A DNA stretch of 64,000 bases from JAVBMJ01 sp031551275 (GTDB lineage: Bacteria > Bacteroidota > Bacteroidia > Bacteroidales > Rikenellaceae), in NCBI GenBank assembly GCA_031551275.1, contig JAVBNX010000007.1, positions 1 to 64,000 of the forward strand, given 5' to 3'. The notes under the pieces were generated by a model. That model was given only the letters and a program-made list of their open reading frames with translations. It did not search any database and was not told where the DNA came from. The position numbers and the translations under genes were made by a program. This document shows, one piece after another, positions 9,327 to 17,852 of the stretch. The first letter of the stretch is position 1, and the number at the start of each line of letters is the position of its first letter.

Positions 9327-10187
9327 ATGAAAGAGTGTGGAAATTATCCCGGATTTATCCGCAAGGCGATGAAGACGGCGGGGGATATGTGGACGTTGGG
9401 GTGGTGCGAGGCCAACGGGGGGAATATCAGCGTGAGGCTGGATGCGCAGGAGGTGGAACAGGCTGTCCGGGAGGGATTTGACCTGGAGGTCAAGTCGGAT
9501 TGGGTCCCGGTAGGGGTAAGTTTGCCGGACCTGGGGGGCGAGAGGTTTTTGATCTCGGGCACCACGCGGCAGTTGCGCAACATCGCCTTGTTTCCCGAAC
9601 GGAACCTGGGGGTAATCGAACTGGACAGGGCGGGGGAAAACTACCGCCTGTTGTGGGGCTATGAGCCGGAAGGGAAGCCTACGAGCGAACTTCCCGCCCA
9701 CCTGCGCTCGCACAGCGTGGCCAAACGGGTCTCCAATGGCGTGGACCATGTGGTAATCCATACGCACTCGCCGAATCTGATCGCGCTGACCTATTTGCAT
9801 GAGTGGAATACCGCCCTTTTAAGCAAGTTGTTGTGGCAGAGCCATGTGGAGTGCGTCGTGGGCTTCCCCGCCGGGGTGGAGTTCATTCCCTGGATGATGG
9901 CGGGCGGGGACCGGATCGCCGAGGCGACTGCCCGGGCGTTCGCCAAGCGTTCGCTGGCCATGTGGCAGCACCACGGGGTCTTCGCACGCGGGCGCAACCT
10001 GGATGCGGCTTTCGGGTTGATCCATATGGCGGACAAGGCGGCGGGAATCTACCTCAAGGCCATGTCGGCGGGCGGGATGAGGTCGTGCCCTCCGACCGAG
10101 GTTGTGAAAAAGATCGCCGCCAACTTTGGCGTGGTTCCTGCTGAGGATTGCATCGACGCGGACACCGCTCCGCTGATGAAACGGTAA
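9327..10187 (+). CDS. rhaD: Rhamnulose-1-phosphate aldolase
   Basis: 286 aa class II aldolase, expected to split L-rhamnulose-1-phosphate into dihydroxyacetone phosphate and lactaldehyde. It shows the family start (WCEANGGNIS), the zinc ligands HTHSPN (near residue 150) and the third-His region QHHGVFARG (near 215). The other rhamnose genes (rhaA, rhaB, transporter) are not in the window, so the gene is an orphan here, placed behind pheS and a TPR lipoprotein. A fuculose-phosphate aldolase role is possible but the length and N-terminal extension favour RhaD. Confidence 0.85.
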   Translation: MKECGNYPGFIRKAMKTAGDMWTLGWCEANGGNISVRLDAQEVEQAVREGFDLEVKSDWVPVGVSLPDLGGERFLISGTTRQLRNIALFPERNLGVIELDRAGENYRLLWGYEPEGKPTSELPAHLRSHSVAKRVSNGVDHVVIHTHSPNLIALTYLHEWNTALLSKLLWQSHVECVVGFPAGVEFIPWMMAGGDRIAEATARAFAKRSLAMWQHHGVFARGRNLDAAFGLIHMADKAAGIYLKAMSAGGMRSCPPTEVVKKIAANFGVVPAEDCIDADTAPLMKR

Positions 10188-10213
10188 ATGTTTCACCTAA
10201 ATAATTGAATGTC

Positions 10214-10384
10214 ATGGAAGAAAAAATCCTCAAGACCCTCGCCGAGAAAGGCGCGATGAAAGCAGGCGAACTGGCCGTGCTGATCGGTGAAGAGAAAGAA
10301 ACCGTTGCCAAAGAGATCAAGAAACTGGTCAAGGCGGGCAAGCTCGAGTCCCCCAAGATGTGCTTCTACGCTGTAAAACCGTAG
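10214..10384 (+). CDS. Small winged-helix DNA-binding protein
   Basis: 56 aa starting at MEEKILKTL. It reads as one winged helix-turn-helix and nothing else: a first helix, AMKAGELAVLIGEEKETVAKEIKKLV as helix-turn-recognition helix, and a short wing (GKLESPKMCFYAVKP). Such stand-alone mini-regulators are common in Bacteroidales; the target is unknown. It starts 26 bases after rhaD and is followed, 13 bases after the stop, by a long palindromic repeat that also follows the small gene at 48335. Confidence 0.75.
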   Translation: MEEKILKTLAEKGAMKAGELAVLIGEEKETVAKEIKKLVKAGKLESPKMCFYAVKP

Positions 10385-10397
10385 TACCTCTCCGGTT

Positions 10398-10521
10398 GGC
10401 TGCGCATATTGCACGCCATCTTTCGCACATCCTCCGCCCCGAAAATCCTCACGTACATTTAGTACGCTGCGGTGTTTCGGACCGAACGATGCACAAAAGC
10501 TGACGCACACTATGCACAGCG
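10398..10521. repeat. Long palindromic dispersed repeat, copy A
   Basis: A 124-bp element that matches 48657-48780 without gaps, with about 19 mismatches by eye (about 85% identity). Each copy is itself an imperfect inverted repeat: arms of about 59 bases meet at a 5-base centre flanked by CTCACGTAC and GTACGCTGC. Many arm mismatches are transitions that still pair as G-U in RNA. It sits in a convergent gap right behind a small gene. Confidence 0.75.
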
Positions 10522-10537
10522 GCGTGCTGGCAACCAG

Positions 10538-10566
10538 AAGGGGCGGATCATCGCGATCCGCCCCTT
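10538..10566. terminator. Hairpin between convergent genes
   Basis: A perfect 12-bp stem (AAGGGGCGGATC paired with GATCCGCCCCTT) and a 5-base loop lie 22 bases past the end of the nupC-like gene on the minus strand and after repeat A on the plus strand. No strong U-tract on either side, so it may end transcription weakly in both directions. Confidence 0.5.
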
Positions 10567-10588
10567 CCCTTCTTTATGCGTATTTGCT

Positions 10589-11872
10589 TTAGATCATTGT
10601 ACCTACTATTGTGGCCGACAGGCAGGACGCGATCGAGGCGCCCATAACGGCCAGCAGGCCGTATTTGGTCAGGAACAATTTTTTGCCGGGGGCCAGCGAG
10701 CCGATGCCGCCGATCAGGATGCCGACCGAGGAGAAGTTGGCGAAGCCGCAGAGCAGGTAGGTGGCCATCACGATCGAGCGGTCGTAGGTAAAGGCGCCCG
10801 CATTTTTCAGGGCGGTCAGGTCGGCGTAGGCGACGAACTCGTTGATGGCGATCTTTTTGCCCATCAGAAGCGACGTGAGCCCCAGATCCTCTTTCGCGAC
10901 CCCGACCAGCCAGGAGACCGGGGTAAAGACCAGGCTCAGGATATACTCCATGCTCAGCGAGTCGAACCGTCCGTCGGTCCAGCGGGCGATCACGTTGTTC
11001 AGACCCGTCCAGTGGCCGATCATGTCGCCCAGGAAGAAGTTCAGCATGGCAACCAACGAGATGATAACCAGCAGCATGCCCGCGATATTGACCGCCAGCT
11101 TGATCCCCTCGGCCGTGCCGTTGGACAGCGCGTCGAAGAAGTCGTGGCCCACTGAGTCGTTGGAGACCTCGATCTCCTTTTTGACCTCTTCGGTCTCGGG
11201 GAAGATCAGTTTGGCGGCGATGATCGCGCCCGGGGCGGCCATCACGGAGGCCGAGATCAGGTGCTTGGCGAACTTGACCTGCGCGGCGGGGTCGGTGCCG
11301 CCCAGCATCATGATGTAGGCGGCCATCACGCCGCCCGCGATGGTGGCCATACCGGCGACCATGACCAAAAACATCTCCGAGTTGGTCATGTGGGGCAGGT
11401 ATTTCTTGGTCAGCAGGGGCGATTCGGTCTGGCCGAGGAAGATGTTCCCGGCGACCACTAAGCCCTCTGATCCACTGATGTACAAAACTTTACGCAGCAC
11501 GTAGGCGATCCCCGCAACGACTTTCTGGATCACGCCGTAGAAGTACAATATGCTGGTCAGCGCGGCGAAGAAGACCGTGATGGGCAGCACCTGGAAGGCG
11601 AAGATGTAGCCTATCTTGGTCAGATCGACCAGATCGCCCAGCAGGAAAGAGCTACCTGCCTTGGTAAAGTCGAGGATCTTGATAAATATCTCGCCGATGA
11701 ACTCCACGGCTGTGCCTACGAAGGGCACGAAGAGGATCAAGACGCCCAGGATGATCTGCATCAGAAGGGCCAGGCCGATCTGTTTCCAGTTGATCGCCCT
11801 TCGGTTGCGGCTGAATGCGAAGCCGATGGCGATAAGGCCTAAAATTCCGATAAAACCGCGTAGAAATACCAT
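10589..11872 (-). CDS. NupC-family concentrative nucleoside transporter
   Basis: 427 aa, typical for the CNT family, which couples nucleoside uptake to H+ or Na+ across the inner membrane. The N-terminus is hydrophobic (GFIGILGLIAIGFAFSRNRR). Family features include the gating helix KVLYISGSEGLVVAGNIFLGQTESP, FLVMVAGMATIAGGVMAAY, and the C-terminal YLLCGFANFSSVGILIGGIG. Ion and nucleoside specificity cannot be read here. It is a single-gene unit: own promoter at 11894-11901 and a hairpin downstream. Confidence 0.93.
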   Translation of the reverse strand: MVFLRGFIGILGLIAIGFAFSRNRRAINWKQIGLALLMQIILGVLILFVPFVGTAVEFIGEIFIKILDFTKAGSSFLLGDLVDLTKIGYIFAFQVLPITVFFAALTSILYFYGVIQKVVAGIAYVLRKVLYISGSEGLVVAGNIFLGQTESPLLTKKYLPHMTNSEMFLVMVAGMATIAGGVMAAYIMMLGGTDPAAQVKFAKHLISASVMAAPGAIIAAKLIFPETEEVKKEIEVSNDSVGHDFFDALSNGTAEGIKLAVNIAGMLLVIISLVAMLNFFLGDMIGHWTGLNNVIARWTDGRFDSLSMEYILSLVFTPVSWLVGVAKEDLGLTSLLMGKKIAINEFVAYADLTALKNAGAFTYDRSIVMATYLLCGFANFSSVGILIGGIGSLAPGKKLFLTKYGLLAVMGASIASCLSATIVGTMI

Positions 11873-11893
11873 AGTGTCGGGTTTTTGTGTCTA

Positions 11894-11901
11894 CAAAAAT
11901 A
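11894..11901 (-). promoter_or_regulatory. -7 promoter element of the nucleoside transporter
   Basis: TATTTTTG on the minus strand, a perfect TAnnTTTG, 21 bases before the ATG at 11872. Confidence 0.55.
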
Positions 11902-11922
11902 ACCTTTTTTTGGAAACAAGCG

Positions 11923-12396
11923 CTATTTGCGGCTGTATTCCACGAACGTATAGGCGATTGGGCCTTCGGGGTGGGGTTCGCGCAGGGTTTGCCGCCAGAG
12001 GGCCGGGTCGATCTCCGGGAAGAGGGTGTCGCCGTCGTAGTCGGCGTCGACCTCGGTAATGTAGAGCCTGCGGGCCAGGGGCATGCCCTGGGTGTAGATC
12101 TCGCCGCCGCCGATGACAAAGACCTCCTCTCCGGGGTCGAACAGGGCGACCGCCTCTTGCAGGGAATCGACTATGGTGCAGCCGGGGGCGAGGTAGTCCG
12201 GGTTGCGGGTAATGACCACATTAGTCCTGCCGGGCAGCGCCTTGCCTAGCGATTCGAACGTCTTGCGACCCATGACCACGGGGTGGCCCAGGGTAATGGC
12301 CTTGAAGTGTTTTAGGTCATCGGGTATATGCCAGAGAAGGCGGTTGCCGCCCCCGATCACGTTGCCGCGCGCCACGGCTGCAATCATCGAGATCAT
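11923..12396 (-). CDS. folA: Dihydrofolate reductase
   Basis: 157 aa, normal DHFR length; reduces dihydrofolate to tetrahydrofolate with NADPH, regenerating the cofactor used by ThyA. Diagnostic parts are MIAAVARGNVIGG, LLWHIPDDLKHFK (substrate-binding Asp/Glu helix), VVMGRKTFESLGK and FVIGGGEIYTQ. The ATG at 12396 overlaps the thyA stop by four bases (ATGA), implying translational coupling. Last gene of the cvpA-lpxH-thyA-folA unit. Confidence 0.97.
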   Translation of the reverse strand: MISMIAAVARGNVIGGGNRLLWHIPDDLKHFKAITLGHPVVMGRKTFESLGKALPGRTNVVITRNPDYLAPGCTIVDSLQEAVALFDPGEEVFVIGGGEIYTQGMPLARRLYITEVDADYDGDTLFPEIDPALWRQTLREPHPEGPIAYTFVEYSRK

Positions 12397-13187
12397 ACCG
12401 AAATGGGGGCTTTGATGGCGGGGTGGGGGTCGTAGCCCTGGAGTTCGAAATCCTCGTACCGGAAGGCAAAAAGGTCCTTTACCTCGGGGTTGATCTTCAT
12501 CACCGGTAAGGCGCGGGGCTCGCGCGCGAGCTGCTCGGTGGCCTGGTCGAGGTGGTTGTTGTAGAGGTGCAAATCGCCCAGCGTGTGGACGAAGTCGCCC
12601 GGTTGGAGGCCCGTGACCTGCGCCATCATCATGGTCAGCAGCGCGTAGGAGGCGATGTTGAAGGGGACGCCCAGGAAGAAATCGGCGCTGCGCTGGTAGA
12701 GTTGGCAGCTCAGCCGCCCGTCGGCCACGTAGAACTGGAACAGGGCGTGGCAGGGGGGCAGGGCCATGTTGGGGATGTCGGCCACGTTCCACGCCGAGAC
12801 GATATGCCGCCGCGAATCGGGGTTGTTTTTCAGCGAGTCGACGACCCGGGCGATCTGGTCGATGTGGCTGCCGTCAGGGGCGGGCCAACTGCGCCACTGG
12901 TAGCCGTAGATGTGGCCCAGGTCGCCGTTCTGATCCGCCCACTCGTCCCAGATGGTCACTTTGTTGTCGTGCAGGTACCTGGTGTTGGTGTCCCCGGCCA
13001 GAAACCACAAAAGTTCGTGGATGATCGAGCGCAGGTGAAGTTTCTTGGTGGTCAGCAGGGGGAAACCGTCGGCCAGATCGAAACGCATCTGCGCGCCGAA
13101 CAGGCTCTTGGTTCCCGTGCCGGTGCGGTCGCCTTTCGGGGTTCCGCGCTCCATGATGCCGGCCATCAGATCGAGGTATTGCTTCAT
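12393..13187 (-). CDS. thyA: Thymidylate synthase
   Basis: 264 aa, the same length as E. coli ThyA. It methylates dUMP to dTMP using methylene-tetrahydrofolate. Recognisable by MKQYLDLMAGIMERG, GDRTGTGTKSLFG, the catalytic Cys in ALPPCHALFQFYV, QRSADFFLGVPFNIASYALL and YHPPIKAPISV-like C-terminus (here DPHPAIKAPISV). Start and stop both overlap neighbours by ATGA (lpxH upstream, folA downstream), a tight arrangement that would keep the two folate-cycle enzymes balanced. Confidence 0.98.
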   Translation of the reverse strand: MKQYLDLMAGIMERGTPKGDRTGTGTKSLFGAQMRFDLADGFPLLTTKKLHLRSIIHELLWFLAGDTNTRYLHDNKVTIWDEWADQNGDLGHIYGYQWRSWPAPDGSHIDQIARVVDSLKNNPDSRRHIVSAWNVADIPNMALPPCHALFQFYVADGRLSCQLYQRSADFFLGVPFNIASYALLTMMMAQVTGLQPGDFVHTLGDLHLYNNHLDQATEQLAREPRALPVMKINPEVKDLFAFRYEDFELQGYDPHPAIKAPISV

Positions 13188-13930
13188 ATCGCTTCGAAAA
13201 AGTGTTGAATTAATTCCCCCTTGTCGTCCAGCGTCGCGTAGGAGGGGTGGTGGATCCACTCGCCCAGCATGACCACCTCGCTGCCGCCCTCCAGGGCGTA
13301 GCGGGCGGTGCAGTGGTAGTGGCCCATGATGAAATAGTCTGTCTTGTGGGTCTTCAGGTATTTGCGCGCGAACTTCACGGTGGCCTCCCGCTCCCCCTTG
13401 AAGGCGTGGGTAATCGCGCGGTTGACGCGGCTGTGGCGCGACCATCCATGTCCGATGCGCATGGCCAAATCGGGATGGACGATGTTGGAGAAGAGCCAGC
13501 GCGTGACCCGGGAGCGGAACATCCAATTCATCAGGCGCTTGAAGGGGCTGCGTGCGGGGATCAGCACATCGCCGTGGGCGACGTAGACGTTCTTGCCCGA
13601 GAGGCGGAACTCCTGCCCGTCGCTGTGCAGGACCATGCCGCACTCTTTATGAAAATAGTCGCGCTGCCAGAGGTCGTGGTTGCCTGCGAAAAAGTGGACC
13701 TCGATCCCTTGGGCTGTCAGCTCCGAAATTTTGGCCAGAACGCGCGTGAAGCCCTTGGGGACCACGTATTTGTATTCGTACCAGAAGTCGAAGACATCGC
13801 CCACCAGAAAGATCGCCCGTGCGTTGCTGCCTGCCAGCTCCAGCCACCGCAGGAAACGCTCCTCGCGCTCTCGGGCCGGCGAGCCCGGGTAGTCGAGGCC
13901 GAGGTGGATGTCGGAGGCGAAATAGTACAA
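13184..13930 (-). CDS. lpxH: UDP-2,3-diacylglucosamine diphosphatase (LpxH-like)
   Basis: 248 aa from a proposed TTG start. Calcineurin-like metallophosphoesterase with the metal motifs in order: SDIHLG, VGDVFDFWYEY, GNHDLW, VAHGD and GHYHC. This pattern is that of LpxH, which makes lipid X in lipid A synthesis on the cytoplasmic side of the inner membrane. No ATG exists near the domain start: the frame opens upstream inside cvpA. TTG at 13928-13930 gives MYYFASDIHLG, the usual family start, and is the best choice. Four-base overlap with thyA. Confidence 0.85.
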   Translation of the reverse strand: MYYFASDIHLGLDYPGSPAREREERFLRWLELAGSNARAIFLVGDVFDFWYEYKYVVPKGFTRVLAKISELTAQGIEVHFFAGNHDLWQRDYFHKECGMVLHSDGQEFRLSGKNVYVAHGDVLIPARSPFKRLMNWMFRSRVTRWLFSNIVHPDLAMRIGHGWSRHSRVNRAITHAFKGEREATVKFARKYLKTHKTDYFIMGHYHCTARYALEGGSEVVMLGEWIHHPSYATLDDKGELIQHFFEAI

Positions 13931-13944
13931 GGCGGCGGAAAAGG

Positions 13945-14469
13945 TTACTCGTTCTTGAAGCGCTCCTGGTTCTCCTCCGCCCGGCGGTAGAGCTCGTTTT
14001 TGGTCTTCTCGACGTAGGGGAAGGCCATCTCGGTAAGTTTGCACATCGGGGCGTAGAGCAGCGATTTATCGAGGGTGTCCTGCTTGACCCACTGCTGCTT
14101 CTGGTTGAACATATCGAAGCAGAATATGGCGATGCTGACGATTAGGGTCCACTTGACCAGCGAGAGCAAAGCGCCCAAACCCTGGTTGAGCACGCCCAGG
14201 CCGACCGAGGAAAATACCGAGCTGAGCAGCTTGCCCAGGAAGGCCAGACCGATCACCACCAGGGCAAAGACCGCGATAAAGCCGACCACCTGGCCCAGGG
14301 TGCCCCAGATGTTGAGCCATTTGCCCATCGCGTCGCCCAGGGCGAAAGCGAGGTAAACACCTAAAAACAAGCCCAGCAGGGTACCCAACTGGACGACGAC
14401 GCCTTTTTTATAGCCCCGGAAGATGGACCACAGCAGCAAAAGGACGATAAGGATGTCGAGGAGGATCAT
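13945..14469 (-). CDS. cvpA: CvpA-family membrane protein
   Basis: 174 aa with four hydrophobic segments (residues about 2-20, 27-45, 62-82, 100-122) and a charged cytoplasmic-looking tail (KTKNELYRRAEENQERF). The start MILLDILIVLLLLWSIFRGYKKG is typical of CvpA, a small inner-membrane protein first linked to colicin V export but generally of unclear envelope function. First gene of the unit, with a promoter at 14500-14507; lpxH begins 14 bases after its stop. Confidence 0.88.
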   Translation of the reverse strand: MILLDILIVLLLLWSIFRGYKKGVVVQLGTLLGLFLGVYLAFALGDAMGKWLNIWGTLGQVVGFIAVFALVVIGLAFLGKLLSSVFSSVGLGVLNQGLGALLSLVKWTLIVSIAIFCFDMFNQKQQWVKQDTLDKSLLYAPMCKLTEMAFPYVEKTKNELYRRAEENQERFKNE

Positions 14470-14499
14470 ATAATCGTTATTTTAGAGGTGTATTCCTTC

Positions 14500-14507
14500 C
14501 AAAAGTA
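14500..14507 (-). promoter_or_regulatory. -7 promoter element of cvpA-lpxH-thyA-folA
   Basis: TACTTTTG on the minus strand, a perfect TAnnTTTG, 30 bases before the cvpA ATG. Confidence 0.6.
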
Positions 14508-14539
14508 GTGCTTTTTTTCGGGATTTCGCCGTAGTTTTT

Positions 14540-14547
14540 TAACTTTG
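14540..14547 (+). promoter_or_regulatory. -7 promoter element of the GH2 gene
   Basis: TAACTTTG, a perfect TAnnTTTG, 19 bases before the ATG at 14567. Divergent to the cvpA promoter 32 bases away. Confidence 0.6.
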
Positions 14548-14566
14548 TAAGATTAATTGTGGGGCC

Positions 14567-16591
14567 ATGAAGCGTTTTCTTGTTGCTATCGTATTGATTG
14601 CAGGGTGCTTGCAGGGGTTCTCCCGGCAGGTCAGGGACTTGTCCCAGGAGTGGAAATTCTTTCTCAGTTCGCAGACTTACAGCGACTACGCGCAGCAGGT
14701 CAACCTGCCCCACATCTGGAACAACGACGTGTTGGGCGGTAAGCGCGACTACCTCAGGGGGATAGGCAACTACCAGCGCGAACTCTACATCCCCAACGCA
14801 TGGCAGGGGAGCAGGCTGATCCTGCGCATGGAGGGGGCCAACGCGATCGCCAATTTGTTTGTCAACGGCAGCCACGTGGGCGAGCACCGCGGGGGCTACA
14901 CGGCCTGTGCGATGGATATTACCCAGTTCGTCAAGTTCGGCGCGCGGAACGACCTGTGGATCATGGTCAACAACTCGCCGCAGCTCGATTTGCTGCCCAC
15001 GGCGGGGGACGCCAACAGCTACGGGGGGATCTTCCGGGGCATGGAGCTGATCATCACGCATCCCATTTCGATCGCCGTTACGGATTACGCCTCGCCCGGG
15101 ATCCATGTGCAAACCAAGCGGGTGGACCGCGAAAAGGTCGAGGGGGAGATTACCGTCCGGTGCCAGCCCTCGGTCGATAAGAACATCCAGGTCGTGGCAG
15201 CCGTGTGCACCCCCGCCGGGGACACCGTGGCCCGGGGAAACGTCCGGCTCAAACTAAACCCCAAGGCCATGACCGCGGCCGTCATCCCCTTCGAGGTGGA
15301 CAAGCCCCAGTTGTGGGAGGGGACCAAGAATCCCTTCCTCTACCGGGTGGCCGTCAAGCTGGTGGCCGACGGGACGGCGACCGACTCGCTGAGCGTGAAG
15401 ACCGGTTTTAGGAGTGTGGCGTACGACCCCGCGTCGGGGTTTACCCTCAACGGCGAGCCCTATCCCGTGCGCGGGATCACGGTCCACCAGGACAGGGCCA
15501 TGGTGGGGACCGCGCTCCAATCCTACCAGATCCGTGAGGACTTCGAGTTCGCCGCCGAGATGGGGGCGACCCTCGTGCGTACCGCCGAAGGGCCCCATTG
15601 CAGCGAATTTTTCGATTTGTGCGACGAGTACGGCATGATGGCCATCGCAGACCTGCCTTTCGTGGGGTCGGACTTCCTGACCGACAAGCCCTTTATCAAC
15701 TCGGTGCCCTTTATGGAGAACGGCAAGCTCCAGTTGACCGAGATGATACGCCAGAACATGAACCACCCCTCGATCGTGGCTTGGGGCATCTTCTCGCGCT
15801 TGTCCAACGTCGGTGACAACCCCGCGCCCTACGTGGCCCAGCTCAACACGCTGGCCAAAAGGGAAGACCCGGGGCGGATGACCGTGGCCATGTCGAGTTG
15901 CGACGGGGAGGTCAACTTCATTACCGACCTGGTAATCTGGGACCACTATTTCGGGTGGAAAGAGGGGCTGCCCTCCGATATCCTGGTGTGGTTGAACCAA
16001 CTCCACACCAACTGGTCGTCGATCAAATCGGCGGTCAACTACTCCGCCGGGGCCTCCATCTACCAGCAGGGCGACTCGTTGTACCGCCCGGTGGTCAACG
16101 GCAACTGGCACCCCGAGCGCTGGCAGACCCATGTGCACGAGGAGTACCTCAAGAACCTGGCGGCCCAGAGGTCTCTGTGGGGGACCTTCGCCGGGAACCT
16201 GTTCGATTACGGGGCGGCGGGCCGTAGTTGGGGCGAGGGCAACGGACTGAACGACTGCGGGTTGGTAACCTTCGACAGGAAATACCGCAAGGATGCCTTC
16301 TACCTCTACAAGGCCAACTGGAATCCCAACGACCCCTTCGTTTATATCGCCGAGCGGCGGTGGGACAACCGGCTGAATCCCAAACAGCAACTCAAGGTCT
16401 ACTCCAACCTGCCCGCCGTGGAGCTCTTCGTCAACGGCCGGTCGTTGGGCGTGAAGGAGTCGATCAACGGGATATTCCTCTGGCCGAACGTGGATCTGCC
16501 CGTCGGGACGACCACCGTCGAGGCGCGCGCCGGCGAACAGGCCGACAAGACGCACATCACGATCCTGAGCTCCAACCGGAGAAGAAATTAA
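14567..16591 (+). CDS. Exported glycoside hydrolase family 2-like protein, apparently without catalytic residues
   Basis: 674 aa with a signal peptide (about 1-19). Domain order is that of GH2 beta-glycosidases: jelly-roll sugar-binding domain (to about 200), Ig-like domain (to about 300), TIM barrel (about 300-590) and a C-terminal Ig-like domain. The barrel keeps family landmarks (GITVHQDRA, MNHPSIVAWGIF, SAGAS, LWGTFAGNLFDY, GLVTFDRKYRKDAFYLYKANW). But the acid/base site, normally WGxxNE, reads WGIFSR (S410, R411), and the nucleophile site, normally TEYGA, reads VNYSA (N491). Both catalytic glutamates are gone in an otherwise intact frame, so it is likely a sugar-binding pseudoenzyme. Confidence 0.9.
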   Translation: MKRFLVAIVLIAGCLQGFSRQVRDLSQEWKFFLSSQTYSDYAQQVNLPHIWNNDVLGGKRDYLRGIGNYQRELYIPNAWQGSRLILRMEGANAIANLFVNGSHVGEHRGGYTACAMDITQFVKFGARNDLWIMVNNSPQLDLLPTAGDANSYGGIFRGMELIITHPISIAVTDYASPGIHVQTKRVDREKVEGEITVRCQPSVDKNIQVVAAVCTPAGDTVARGNVRLKLNPKAMTAAVIPFEVDKPQLWEGTKNPFLYRVAVKLVADGTATDSLSVKTGFRSVAYDPASGFTLNGEPYPVRGITVHQDRAMVGTALQSYQIREDFEFAAEMGATLVRTAEGPHCSEFFDLCDEYGMMAIADLPFVGSDFLTDKPFINSVPFMENGKLQLTEMIRQNMNHPSIVAWGIFSRLSNVGDNPAPYVAQLNTLAKREDPGRMTVAMSSCDGEVNFITDLVIWDHYFGWKEGLPSDILVWLNQLHTNWSSIKSAVNYSAGASIYQQGDSLYRPVVNGNWHPERWQTHVHEEYLKNLAAQRSLWGTFAGNLFDYGAAGRSWGEGNGLNDCGLVTFDRKYRKDAFYLYKANWNPNDPFVYIAERRWDNRLNPKQQLKVYSNLPAVELFVNGRSLGVKESINGIFLWPNVDLPVGTTTVEARAGEQADKTHITILSSNRRRN

Positions 16592-16603
16592 CCGCTCGGA
16601 CGC

Positions 16604-17821
16604 ATGAACGAAGGGATTACCAATTTCGGGCTGCCGCTCTTTACCAACCTGCTGATCCTGTTGGTCGTAGCCCGACTTTTGGGTGAGGTGTTCGAACGGT
16701 TTAAGCAACCGGCCATGATCGGTGAGATCCTGGCCGGGATCATCCTCGGGCCCACGGTGCTCAATCTGATCCACCGGACCGAGGAGATCCAGGTCATCTC
16801 CGACCTGGGTGTATTCCTGCTGGTAATCATCGCCGGGATGGAGATCAACGTGGACGAGGTGTTTAAATCGCTCAAGGGCAAGAACAGCATCATTTTCCTT
16901 TCGGCTTTCTTTATCCCCTTTTTCAGCGGCTTTGCCGTGGGGTGGATCTTCGATATCAACGCGATGACCACCGTGTTCATCGGTTTGTGCATCGCCATTA
17001 CCGCCTTGCCGGTCAGTGTGAGGATATTGATGGACCTGGGGAAGATCAACTCCTCGACCGGACAGAAGATCATAGCGGCGGCGATCCTGGACGACGTGCT
17101 GGCGCTGGCCATCCTGGGCGTGATCCTCAACCTGAAGGACACCGATATGTCGATGGCCTCCATCGTGAAGGTCTCGGCCATATCAGCGCTCAAATTGCTG
17201 GTGTTCATTTTGTTGCTGTGGGGAAGCTATTACCTGATCCAGCTCATCTCCAGGCGGCAGAACTACCTGGAGAAGAACATCAACCGGTTGCTGGGTTTTT
17301 TAAAGGGGAAGGAGTCTTTGCTGGTGTTGTTCTTCGCCTTTATCCTCGTCTTCGCGGCGGCGACCGAGCTTTTGGGTTTCCACTTTATCGTGGGGGCCTT
17401 TTTCGGGGCGATGCTGCTGAGCGACACGGTAATCGGCAGGAGGAACATGAGGAGTATCTACCGGACCACCAACGGGTTGGCCATGGGGTTGCTGGCCCCG
17501 ATCTTCTTCGCGGGGATCGGGCTGGAATTCGACTTCTCCGCCATACACGACTACTGGCTGATGACCGCCGTGCTGCTGGCCTCGTTCCTCTCCAAGATAC
17601 TCGGGGGCTACGCGGGCGGCAGGCTGGCGGGGATCAGCGGCCGTGTATCGATGACCATAGGGATCGGCATGAACGCGAGGGGGATTATGGAGCTGGTAAT
17701 CGCCGATATCGCCTTTAAATCGGGACTGATCAGCCACGAGGTCTTCTCGATCCTGGTGTTGATGGGGGTGCTGACCACCCTGACCACACCGATTTTGCTC
17801 AAACGCTATTTTTACGAATAA
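16604..17821 (+). CDS. Cation:proton antiporter (CPA2/Kef type)
   Basis: 405 aa, almost entirely membrane: about 12 hydrophobic helices. Family features include EIFERF-type start region (LLGEVFERFKQPAMIGEILAGI), the GLCIAITALPVSVRIL crossover region, ILDDVLALAIL with the ion-binding Asp pair, and FHFIVGAFFGAMLLSD. It exchanges Na+ or K+ for protons across the inner membrane. There is no C-terminal TrkA-N regulatory domain, unlike KefB/KefC. It starts 12 bases after the GH2 gene and probably shares its promoter. Confidence 0.9.
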   Translation: MNEGITNFGLPLFTNLLILLVVARLLGEVFERFKQPAMIGEILAGIILGPTVLNLIHRTEEIQVISDLGVFLLVIIAGMEINVDEVFKSLKGKNSIIFLSAFFIPFFSGFAVGWIFDINAMTTVFIGLCIAITALPVSVRILMDLGKINSSTGQKIIAAAILDDVLALAILGVILNLKDTDMSMASIVKVSAISALKLLVFILLLWGSYYLIQLISRRQNYLEKNINRLLGFLKGKESLLVLFFAFILVFAAATELLGFHFIVGAFFGAMLLSDTVIGRRNMRSIYRTTNGLAMGLLAPIFFAGIGLEFDFSAIHDYWLMTAVLLASFLSKILGGYAGGRLAGISGRVSMTIGIGMNARGIMELVIADIAFKSGLISHEVFSILVLMGVLTTLTTPILLKRYFYE

Positions 17822-17852
17822 CGCATCGGGTTATCCCCCTAAAACCTCTCCT

